DNA of 50,901 bases, from positions 1-50,901 of the forward strand of contig JALHQB010000034.1 in NCBI GenBank assembly GCA_022842185.1, written 5' to 3'. Source of the stretch: Acetobacteraceae bacterium (GTDB lineage: Bacteria > Pseudomonadota > Alphaproteobacteria > Acetobacterales > Acetobacteraceae). Below are positions 8,431 through 15,716 of the stretch, one piece after another (within the stretch, counting starts at the first letter, position 1; every line of letters starts with the position of its first letter). Both the position numbers and the translations under genes were made by a program. The notes beneath the pieces are model-generated. The model was not told the origin of the DNA and did not search any database. It saw nothing but the letters and a program-made list of their open reading frames with translations.

Positions 8431-9339
8431 ATGGTCGGATTTCCCGCCGCACGGCTGACCGACATGCACATCTGCCCGATGTTCACGGTGCTGGTGCCGC
8501 ATGTCGGCGGCCCCATCTCGGGGCCGGGCGCGCCCACCGTGCTGATCGGCAAGCTGCCCGCGGCGCGCGTGACGGACATGTGCGTGTGCGTCGGGCCGCC
8601 CGACATGATCGCCAAGGGTTCGGCGACCGTGATGACGATGAAGATGCCGCAGGCGCGCATCCTCGACACCTGCGTCCATGGCGGGATGATCATCCTCGGC
8701 TGCTTCACCGTGCTGGTGGGCGATGGCGCCGGCGGGGGTGGCGGCGGCGGCGGCGGCGCGGCGGCGATGCTGGCGAAGATCATGTCGGGCAAATCCAACA
8801 TCAAGATCAAGGGATCGCCGGAGTTCCAACTCAAGACCATGCTCGCCCTGGCCAAGCTGGCCAGCACCCCGACCGGCCTGGCGATGCTGGAAAGCCTGGA
8901 TGCCGCGTCGCACACCACCACCATCATCGAGACCAGCAACGGCAACGCGGTGCACAATGTGGGCGACCCCAACGCGCTGGGCTGGGACGCGTATCGCAAC
9001 ACGGACGGCACGCCCGGCACGGGCCGCGACGTCGAGGTCGATTTCAACCCCGACCGCACCGTGGTGCCGCCGGGCGACGAACCCTGGATGACGCGCGACC
9101 CCGCCATCGGCCTGGGGCACGAACTGGTCCACGCCAACCACGCCACCCACGGCACCAATGCGCGCGGGTCCAGCGACTACAACAAGCTGGACGGCAGCGG
9201 GGTGGAAAACGACGCGAATGCCGAACAGCAGGCGGTCGGCCTCGGCCCCTATCAGAACGACCCCTACACCGAGAACAAGCTGCGGCAGGAATTCACCGAT
9301 GGCGGGCTCGGCGACCATCCGCCGCGGCCGCACTACTGA
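8431..9339 (+). CDS. PAAR-domain protein fused to an HExxH metallopeptidase (putative T6SS effector)
   Basis: 302 residues in two parts. Residues 1-100 contain three PAAR-type repeats (FPAARLTDMHICP, LPAARVTDMCVC, MPQARILDTCVHGG) with the Cys/His residues that bind zinc at the tip of a type VI spike. A nine-glycine run (about 101-109) leads to a toxin-like part. There GLGHELVHANH carries HELVH (230-234), a zinc-protease motif, and NDANAEQQAVG supplies a likely third ligand, E265. The arrangement fits family M91 (NleD-like) domains. Start: the ATG at 8431 follows GGAGGACC; a start at 8383 would add 16 unrelated residues. The next gene begins within 13 bases and may be its immunity gene. Fold and toxicity are inferred; no T6SS structural gene is in the window. 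Confidence 0.85.
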   Translation: MVGFPAARLTDMHICPMFTVLVPHVGGPISGPGAPTVLIGKLPAARVTDMCVCVGPPDMIAKGSATVMTMKMPQARILDTCVHGGMIILGCFTVLVGDGAGGGGGGGGGAAAMLAKIMSGKSNIKIKGSPEFQLKTMLALAKLASTPTGLAMLESLDAASHTTTIIETSNGNAVHNVGDPNALGWDAYRNTDGTPGTGRDVEVDFNPDRTVVPPGDEPWMTRDPAIGLGHELVHANHATHGTNARGSSDYNKLDGSGVENDANAEQQAVGLGPYQNDPYTENKLRQEFTDGGLGDHPPRPHY

Positions 9340-9351
9340 GCAGGTGTGACC

Positions 9352-9888
9352 ATGCGCCTTGAATCCCAGATCGTCGCGATCGACCAGGCGAGCCTGCTGA
9401 TCCGGTACCGCGTCACCAATCCCGGCACCGACCCGGTGATGGTCTGCGACGCGTTGCTTGCCATCAAACCTTCCGGCGCATCCCAGCCCGACCCCGAGCG
9501 CGTCTATGTTCTGCCCGATGGGGAGGATGGCGCCTCGATCGGCAAGTTCATCCCGGTGATGCCCGAGGGCGTGCTGCGCGAGGCCCCCGAGGTGCCACTG
9601 TTCCGCGAGGTGCAGCCCGGCACGGTGCTGGATGGCGTGGCGCGGCTGCCGATTCCCGTGCGGGCGTATCACCCCTATGTCCACCCGCCGGGGCGGGTGG
9701 AGGTGCGGCTGCGGCAGTTGCGGCTGACCATCGGGTATATCGAACACAAGCTGGTGCCGCCCGACCGCAACCTGATGCGCCCCCATGCCGGCTTCTTCGT
9801 GCCCCGCTACGGAAATGGCGTGCGGTATCAGAAGCACCTGTCAAATACTCTTCCCTTGCAGGGTGCTGGGCTTCCGGCGATCTGGTAG
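9352..9888 (+). CDS. Unknown protein, candidate immunity protein for the PAAR-protease
   Basis: 178 residues, not recognised. No signal peptide or membrane segment is visible. The first third alternates as beta strands (SQIVAIDQASLLIRYRVTNP) and looks like a small Ig-like or beta-sandwich fold. Later segments (RVEVRLRQLRLTIGYIEHKL) are also strand-rich. It begins 13 bases after the effector stop (a GTG two codons earlier, 9346, is an alternative start) and ends 3 bases before the next gene, so all three are probably one transcript. Position directly behind a putative toxin suggests an immunity role; a chaperone or adaptor for loading the effector is the other possibility. Confidence 0.6.
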   Translation: MRLESQIVAIDQASLLIRYRVTNPGTDPVMVCDALLAIKPSGASQPDPERVYVLPDGEDGASIGKFIPVMPEGVLREAPEVPLFREVQPGTVLDGVARLPIPVRAYHPYVHPPGRVEVRLRQLRLTIGYIEHKLVPPDRNLMRPHAGFFVPRYGNGVRYQKHLSNTLPLQGAGLPAIW

Positions 9889-9891
9889 CGC

Positions 9892-10542
9892 ATGGACCAG
9901 CAAGAGCCGCCGCGGGCGAAACTCGCCGAGACCTTCATCCACCCCAGCGTGACGCTACGCGAGGTGGAAGTCGGCGCGCGCTGCGAGATCCTGCAACGCT
10001 GCGCTGTCGAATATTCGACCATCGGCGACGCGTCGTATCTCGGCCATGACTGCCAGGTGGCGGATGCGACCATCGGGAAGTTCTGCGCCATCGCGGCGCA
10101 GGTTCGGATCGGGCCGCCGAACCATCCGATGGAACGGCCTTCGCTGCACCGCTTCACCTATGTGCCGGAATACTACGATGCCACGCAGCAGCGGGACCGC
10201 GACTTCTTCGCGGCGCGACGGGCGGCGCGGGTGACCATCGGCAACGATGTCTGGATCGGGCATGGCGTCACCGTACTGGCCGGGGTGACGGTGGGCGACG
10301 GCGCGGTGCTCGCGGCGGGGGCGGTGGTGGCCAAGGACGTCGCGCCGTACACGATCGTCGGCGGCGTGCCGGGGCGCGTCATCCGGGAACGGTTCAGCCG
10401 CGAGATCGCGGCGCAGCTGGCGGCGATCGCGTGGTGGGACTGGCCGTTCGAGGTGGTGATGGCCCGGCTGCAATCCTTCCAGTCGGGCGATGTGACGGGG
10501 TTCTGCGAGCGTTGGGGACAGGCGCCGCCCGCCCAAGCGTAA
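9892..10542 (+). CDS. Hexapeptide-repeat acyltransferase (Phn-associated type)
   Basis: 216-residue left-handed beta-helix protein of the xenobiotic acetyltransferase group. Hexapeptide turns are clear in [20 protein letters not shown] and again in [20 protein letters not shown]. The catalytic-type His lies in the [14 protein letters not shown] insertion, and the domain closes with [12 protein letters not shown]. The pattern GNDVWIGHG plus NHPMER matches the transferase family found in many phosphonate (phn) operons, but no phn gene is near. It starts 3 bases after the candidate immunity gene, so it may be translated with the effector. Acceptor substrate unknown. It is convergent with the histidine kinase gene. 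Confidence 0.8.
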   Translation: MDQQEPPRAKLAETFIHPSVTLREVEVGARCEILQRCAVEYSTIGDASYLGHDCQVADATIGKFCAIAAQVRIGPPNHPMERPSLHRFTYVPEYYDATQQRDRDFFAARRAARVTIGNDVWIGHGVTVLAGVTVGDGAVLAAGAVVAKDVAPYTIVGGVPGRVIRERFSREIAAQLAAIAWWDWPFEVVMARLQSFQSGDVTGFCERWGQAPPAQA

Positions 10543-10588
10543 CGCGCGGAGCCCGAACCCGGCGGCAGCGCGGAGAAGCGCCGCGCCC

Positions 10589-12301
10589 CTACCCGCCCCC
10601 GCCCGCCATCACGCTATCGATCTTTGCCGCCAGTTCTTTCAACGAATACGGCTTGTCGATCCGTGGGAGCTGCAGCGCGGAATTGGCCGGCAATTCGGCG
10701 TAGCCCGTCGCCAGGATGATCGGCATGGCGGGGCGCGCCGCGCGCACGGCCTCGGCAAGCTGCATCCCGGTCATCCGCGGCATAGAGTAGTCCGTGATCA
10801 TCAGGTCGAAGGGCAGCCCCTGTTCGATCATCTCGAGCGCCTTGGGGCCCGAGCGGGCATCGGTGACGCGGTGGCCAAGCTTCTTGAGCATGCCGATCGT
10901 CGCAAGGGCGATCAGCGCGTCGTCCTCGACGAACAGCACCGACAGCGCCGGCTTGTCCAAATCCTCCGCCGTCACGGGCGGCACGGTGGGTACCGGCGGA
11001 TCCGGCGAAGTCGCGTCCTGCGACGTCGCCACCGGCAGCCAGAGTTCCGCGCGCGTGCCGCGGCCGGGTTCGCTCGACAGATGGAGCCGGCCATTCATCT
11101 GCCTGGCCAGCCCGTCGATCATCGACAGGCCCAGGCCGGTCCCCTTGCCCGGGCCCTTGGTGGAAAAGAACGGATCGACCGCCCGGGCGAGCGTCGCGGC
11201 ATCCATCCCATGACCGGTATCGATGACCGACAGGACGACATAGGCGCCGCGGGCCAGTTCACCCTCCCCCGATACCATCCGCCGGGTGAGTTCGATCGTG
11301 ACGACACCGCCGCCCGGCATGGCATCGCGCGCATTCACCGCCAAGTTGAGCAGCGCGAGTTCGAGCTGGTTCGAATCGACCATCGCCATCGGCAGGCCGG
11401 GCCGCAGCCGCAATTCCAATTCGACGGACGCCCCGACAGACCGTTCGATCAGGCCGAGCATGCCGCTGATCAGCCGCGACAGGTCGGTCGCCTCCACCTG
11501 CAATGTCTGGCGGCGGGCGAAGGCCAGCAGGCGCTGGGTCAGGGATGCGCCACGCTTGGCCGCCTGCATCGCACCTTCGATCAGCGGCGTGGTCGCCGGG
11601 TCGGCTGGAATCTGCAGGCGCAGCAGGTCGAGATTGGCGAGCACGGCGAGCAGCAGGTTGTTGAAGTCATGCGCCACGCCACCGGTGATCTGCCCCATCG
11701 CGTCCATCTTCTGCGACTGGCGCAGTTGATCCTCGGCGCGAACGCGCTGCTCGATTTCCTGAAGGACCTCGTCATGCGCGGCCTTCAGCGCCTGCGTGCG
11801 ATCCAGCACACGATCCTCCAGGGTCTCATTCAACTGGCGCAGCGAATCCTCGCTCTCCCGCAGCGCCTCGATCAGCGTCTTCGCCTCGAACTGGCGCTTG
11901 CGCCCGCGCATGGCGGTGCGTGCGACGGAGACGAAGGTGGTGGGATGGAAGGGACGTTCGAGGAAGGTGACATTGCCCAGCAGCTCCGACATCCGGGCGG
12001 CCTCGGGGTTGCGTTCCGGGCCGCCGCCGCGCGCTGTCAGGATGACGAAGGGCAAGTCGGACCAGGCCGGCTGCGCCTGGACCCAATGGGACAACGGTCG
12101 CAGGTCGCCCATCGACAACGCTTCCTCGGTCGCCACGGCGAAGCAGGTGTCCTCGTCCAGGGACTGGCACAGCGCCGCCGCATCCGGCTGGCGCCGCACC
12201 TCACGCGCAAGCCCCGCTTCCTGCAACAGGCCGGTGAGGATCATCACGTCGCGGCCGATCGGAGCGAGGACCGAAACCTTGTTTCCGTCCTGGAAAGGCA
12301 T
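10589..12301 (-). CDS. Hybrid sensor histidine kinase
   Basis: 570-residue soluble kinase. Residues about 8-130 form a receiver-like domain without a normal phospho-acceptor (LPFVILTARGGG, LERPFHPTTF). A coiled coil (about 135-195) leads to the dimerisation/phospho-acceptor helix with H211 in GGVAHDFNNLL. The ATPase domain has the N box NLAVNARDAMPGGG, G1 DTGHGMD and G2 GKGTGLGLSM. A C-terminal receiver has D504 in LMITDYSMPRMTG. No membrane segment, so the signal is cytoplasmic. The ATG at 12301 lies 4 bases after the stop of the KaiC-like gene with GGAG upstream, showing translational coupling; the two proteins probably work together. Confidence 0.92.
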   Translation of the reverse strand: MPFQDGNKVSVLAPIGRDVMILTGLLQEAGLAREVRRQPDAAALCQSLDEDTCFAVATEEALSMGDLRPLSHWVQAQPAWSDLPFVILTARGGGPERNPEAARMSELLGNVTFLERPFHPTTFVSVARTAMRGRKRQFEAKTLIEALRESEDSLRQLNETLEDRVLDRTQALKAAHDEVLQEIEQRVRAEDQLRQSQKMDAMGQITGGVAHDFNNLLLAVLANLDLLRLQIPADPATTPLIEGAMQAAKRGASLTQRLLAFARRQTLQVEATDLSRLISGMLGLIERSVGASVELELRLRPGLPMAMVDSNQLELALLNLAVNARDAMPGGGVVTIELTRRMVSGEGELARGAYVVLSVIDTGHGMDAATLARAVDPFFSTKGPGKGTGLGLSMIDGLARQMNGRLHLSSEPGRGTRAELWLPVATSQDATSPDPPVPTVPPVTAEDLDKPALSVLFVEDDALIALATIGMLKKLGHRVTDARSGPKALEMIEQGLPFDLMITDYSMPRMTGMQLAEAVRAARPAMPIILATGYAELPANSALQLPRIDKPYSLKELAAKIDSVMAGGGG

Positions 12302-12305
12302 CGCG

Positions 12306-13808
12306 CTACTCCATCTTCGACGTCAACAGGGGATCCCCACTGCCGATGAAGGTCGGCACGCCGCGCAACACGCCCTGGAAGGCCTTGATCGGCTCACCCA
12401 GCACCATACCCGCTTGGCCGATGCGAAACTCGCGGATCGTCGCTTCGTGATCGCCGGAGCGCTTCTTGATCACTGACACCGCCCGGCGAACCTCGCCCAT
12501 CGCCTCGAAATAGCGCAGCAGCACGACGGTGTCGGCCAGGTAAGTGATGTCCACCGGCGACTTCATGTCCCCCACCAACCCGTGCTGCGCAACGGTGAGG
12601 AAGGTGGAGGCGCCCTGTCGGTTGAGGTATTGCAGCAGTTCATGGATGTGGAGGATGAGAGCATTTTCCTCCGGCATCGAGGCCTGGTAGCCGTTGAGGC
12701 TGTCGATCACCACGGTCTTGACCTGGCCCTGCCGGACCAGGTCGCGGACGTGGTGGGCGAATTCACCGGGCGACAGTTCAGCCGCATCGAGCTGTTCGAT
12801 ATGCAGCGCGCCGGCGTCGCGCATCGCGGCGAGGTCGATGCCCAGCGCCTTCGTCCGCTTGATCAGCTGGCTGATTTCTTCGTCGAACAGGAAGATCGCC
12901 GCCTTGTCGCCACCCCGCACGGCGGCGGCGACGAATTGCAGCGCCAAGGTTGTCTTGCCGGTGCCGGCGGGACCCAGCACGAGCGTGCTCGACCCCTGAT
13001 CCAGACCGCCACCGAGGAGCTGGTCCAGCGCCGGGACCCCGCTGGTCATGACGCGCCGTTCGAAGCCGACACGGTGCTCGGAGGCGACCAGGCGGGGGAA
13101 CACCGCGACGCCGCCGGTTCGGATCGTGAAGTCATGAAACCCGCCGCGGTACGTCTGCCCACGATATTTCAGGACCCGCAGCCGGCGGCGCTCGGCACCG
13201 TAGTTGGGCGACAATTCCTCCAGCTTGATCACGCCATGGACGACGCTGTGCACGGTCTTGTCCGCCGCCTCCGAGGTCAGGTCGTCGAGCATGAGGACGG
13301 TGACGTTCCGGCGGCTGAAATAATGCTTCATCGCGAGGATCTGCCGGCGATAGCGCAGCGAGCTCTGCGCCAGCAGGCGGATTTCCGAGAGGCTGTCGAG
13401 GACGATGCGCTGCGGCTTGCTGCGCTCGACGGCTTGGAGAATGAGCTTGATGGTCTCGCCCAATTCCAGGTCCGAGGAGTAGAGCAGGCTCTGTTGCTGA
13501 TCGAGGTCGAGAATGCTCTCCGGCGGGGCGAGTTCGAAGACCTCGATATTGTCCCCGATCGTCCAATTGTGCGACTGCGCGCCGTCGCGCAGTTCCTGCT
13601 CCGTCTCGGACAGGGTGATGTAGAGGCCGCGTTCGCCCTGCGCGACGCCGGCCAGCAGGAAGCTGAGGCCGATCGTCGTCTTCCCGGTGCCGGGATTGCC
13701 TTCGAGGAGATAGACGTGGGAGGGCGCCAAGCCACCGGACAGGACGTCATCGAGGCCAGGGACGCCCGTGAGTGCTTTCGGCGGTAGGTCGCGCGTCGAA
13801 GTCGTCAT
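12306..13808 (-). CDS. KaiC-like double-domain RecA ATPase
   Basis: 500 residues with two KaiC domains. The first has Walker A GNPGTGKT at 37-44 and SETEQE in the catalytic glutamate region. The second has GPAGTGKT at 279-286 and LFDEE at 307-311. Both Walker B strands are present (RIVLDSLSEI, TVVIDSLNGY). At the place where the clock protein has its Ser-Thr phosphorylation pair, this protein has DITYLADTV, so at most one threonine is retained. No kaiA or kaiB is present. The gene is directly upstream of a hybrid histidine kinase, as for many KaiC-like signalling ATPases outside cyanobacteria. Start: the ATG at 13808 follows TTGGAGAAC; upstream codons to 13841 are not conserved-looking. Confidence 0.9.
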   Translation of the reverse strand: MTTSTRDLPPKALTGVPGLDDVLSGGLAPSHVYLLEGNPGTGKTTIGLSFLLAGVAQGERGLYITLSETEQELRDGAQSHNWTIGDNIEVFELAPPESILDLDQQQSLLYSSDLELGETIKLILQAVERSKPQRIVLDSLSEIRLLAQSSLRYRRQILAMKHYFSRRNVTVLMLDDLTSEAADKTVHSVVHGVIKLEELSPNYGAERRRLRVLKYRGQTYRGGFHDFTIRTGGVAVFPRLVASEHRVGFERRVMTSGVPALDQLLGGGLDQGSSTLVLGPAGTGKTTLALQFVAAAVRGGDKAAIFLFDEEISQLIKRTKALGIDLAAMRDAGALHIEQLDAAELSPGEFAHHVRDLVRQGQVKTVVIDSLNGYQASMPEENALILHIHELLQYLNRQGASTFLTVAQHGLVGDMKSPVDITYLADTVVLLRYFEAMGEVRRAVSVIKKRSGDHEATIREFRIGQAGMVLGEPIKAFQGVLRGVPTFIGSGDPLLTSKME

Positions 13809-13913
13809 GTTCTCCAAGCCTTTGGACCGGACCTCCAACACGATGCTGGAAGCAGGGCATGGCTCAGAAACGCGACGAATTCGGGGGAGTTGCTGTTTTT
13901 GTGCGGCGCGTCC

Positions 13914-14189
13914 CTAGAGGAGTTCCGTCGTGATCAGGGACCATTCCTCATCGAGCGATCCCTGCGCCGCGGGTCGTCCTGCACGGCGATACCAATACCC
14001 GGCATTGGCGAGGTCGCCTTCCTTGCGGTGGAGGAAGGCATGGACCCAGGCGCTGTCCGCGTCCTGCCCGGCCTGCGCCGCTTCATGGGCGCGCTGCCAA
14101 TCCCCGCGCGCATCCCACCACAGCGCCAGCAGAGCGTGGGACATCCCGGCGGGAGGCTCTGCAGCGCCCCGAAACTCGTCAACCGTCAT
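13914..14189 (-). CDS. Small conserved protein, function unknown
   Basis: 91 residues, rich in Trp, Ala and His (SHALLALWWDARGDWQRAHE, then HAFLHRKEGDLANAGYWYRRAG). The two helical-pair segments with small residues at fixed places resemble TPR-like packing. The sequence has the look of a short protein kept in many proteobacteria without an assigned role. Start: the ATG at 14189 has GGAAGG upstream; the frame is open to 14291 but the added part is low-complexity. It follows the aminotransferase gene on the same strand after 94 bases that hold a hairpin. Confidence 0.7.
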   Translation of the reverse strand: MTVDEFRGAAEPPAGMSHALLALWWDARGDWQRAHEAAQAGQDADSAWVHAFLHRKEGDLANAGYWYRRAGRPAAQGSLDEEWSLITTELL

Positions 14190-14250
14190 GGGCCACCTTC
14201 CGCCGCGCCGGCACCGCCGGTGCGGCCCTGCCAGAAAAGGGAGGGGGATT

Positions 14251-14271
14251 CGGGGGAGGCCTCCTCCCCCG
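14251..14271 (-). terminator. GC-rich hairpin after the aminotransferase gene
   Basis: CGGGGGAGG (14251-14259) pairs with CCTCCCCCG (14263-14271) across a three-base loop, 13 bases past the aminotransferase stop. A TTTT run follows only about a dozen bases later on the transcribed strand, so termination may be partial. Confidence 0.4.
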
Positions 14272-14283
14272 ACCTTCCCTGCG

Positions 14284-15468
14284 TCACGCATTCCCCGAAA
14301 GATAATCCATCGCCGCCAGCACCCCGCCGGCCTTGTAGGGCACGCCCGCCTCCCGCAGCCCCATCTCGACGCCGCCGAGCGTGCCGATCAGGGACAGGTC
14401 ACCAAAGTCGCCCAGATGCCCGATGCGGAACACGATGTCGTTGAGCTGCCCGAGCCCGTTGCCCAGCGACATGTTGTGCTTGTCGAGGATCGTCGCGCGC
14501 AGCGCGTTGGCGGAATGCCCTTCGGGCAGCCGCACGGCGGTCAGCGCGGAGGAGTAGTGGCGCGGTTCCGCGCACTGGATTTCGAACCCCCAGTGACGGA
14601 CGGCGCGGCGGGTGGCTTCGGCGAAGCGGTCGTGGCGGGCGAAGACGTTGTCGAGGCCTTCGTCCATCAGCATGTCCACCGCGGCGTCCAGCCCGTAGAG
14701 CAGGTTGGTCGCCGGCGTGTAGGGGAAGTAGCCGGTGGCATTGGAGGCCAGCATCGGCTTCCAGTCCCAGAAGGAGCGCGGCAGCTTCGCCGTTTCGGAT
14801 GCCTTGAGCGCCTTGGCGCTGATCGCATTGAATGACAGGCCCGGCGGCAGCATCAGGCCCTTCTGCGACCCGGCGACGGTGACGTCCACGCCCCATTCGT
14901 CGTGGCGGTAGTCGATGGAACCGAGCGAGGAGATGGTGTCCACCAGCAACAGCGCGGGGTGCCCGGCGGCATCCATGGCGCGGCGGACTTCGTCCACGCG
15001 CGTGGTGCAGCCGGTGCTGGTTTCGTTGTGCACGACGCAGACGGCCTTGATGGCGTGGGCCTTGTCCTCGCGCAGGCGGGCTTCGATCTGGGCGACGTCC
15101 GCACCGCGGCGCCAGTCGGTCTTGACCAGGTCCGTGACGATGCCGAGGCGGCCGGACATCTCCTGCCACAGATGCGCGAACCAGCCGGTCTCGCACATCA
15201 GCACGCGATCACCGGGCGAGAGGGTGTTGGTCAGCGCCGCTTCCCAGGCGCCGGTGCCCGAGGCCGGGTAGATGATGACATGGGATTGCGTCTTGAAGAC
15301 GTGGCGGACCTTTTCGAGCAACTGGGCGCCGAAGCGGCCGAAATCCGGACCGCGGTGGTCCATGGTGGGGTGGTCCATGGCGCGCAGGACGCGGTCGGGG
15401 ACGTTGGTGGGCCCCGGGATCTGCAGGAAATGGCGGCCGGCGGTGGGCTTGGACTGGTAATAGGCCAT
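14284..15468 (-). CDS. Serine-glyoxylate aminotransferase family protein
   Basis: 394-residue class V PLP aminotransferase. Motifs are the N-terminal IPGPTNVPDRVLRAMDHPTM, the cofactor phosphate site YPASGTGAWEAAL, the PLP-ring aspartate in LLLVDTISSLGSIDY, and the Schiff-base lysine K203 in TVAGSQKGLMLPPG. These are characteristic of serine-glyoxylate/alanine-glyoxylate transaminases, which convert glyoxylate and serine to glycine and hydroxypyruvate in the serine cycle or photorespiration-like recycling. Start: the ATG at 15468 follows GGGAG. The divergent neighbour is a flavin/Fe-S 2-hydroxyacid dehydrogenase, consistent with glycolate/glyoxylate metabolism. Exact substrate pair is family inference. 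Confidence 0.9.
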   Translation of the reverse strand: MAYYQSKPTAGRHFLQIPGPTNVPDRVLRAMDHPTMDHRGPDFGRFGAQLLEKVRHVFKTQSHVIIYPASGTGAWEAALTNTLSPGDRVLMCETGWFAHLWQEMSGRLGIVTDLVKTDWRRGADVAQIEARLREDKAHAIKAVCVVHNETSTGCTTRVDEVRRAMDAAGHPALLLVDTISSLGSIDYRHDEWGVDVTVAGSQKGLMLPPGLSFNAISAKALKASETAKLPRSFWDWKPMLASNATGYFPYTPATNLLYGLDAAVDMLMDEGLDNVFARHDRFAEATRRAVRHWGFEIQCAEPRHYSSALTAVRLPEGHSANALRATILDKHNMSLGNGLGQLNDIVFRIGHLGDFGDLSLIGTLGGVEMGLREAGVPYKAGGVLAAMDYLSGNA

Positions 15469-15716
15469 GGATCTGGGCTCCCTTGTCTCGGCAGGCTTCA
15501 TGCGCCAGGCGGGGTGTTACGCCAAATGAGTTCGGCGCGTCGGCGCCATGAGCGCGGGCGATGCCCCAGGGGCATGGTGGCAGTCTTGCGCGATCGTCCC
15601 GGCCCGGCAACGGCGTGGCGGCATGAGCCGGGCTTGTGCGATCCATCAGGAGTATCCATTCGGAGGCGGAGGCGGCGGGCTGTAGGGTCCGTGGCCAGTG
15701 TCCCGGGGTTTCGCCG

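Noticed and set aside
12306..13808. Circadian clock operon (kaiABC)
   Set aside because: No kaiA or kaiB, and the Ser-Thr autophosphorylation pair is not conserved; it is a KaiC-like signalling ATPase.
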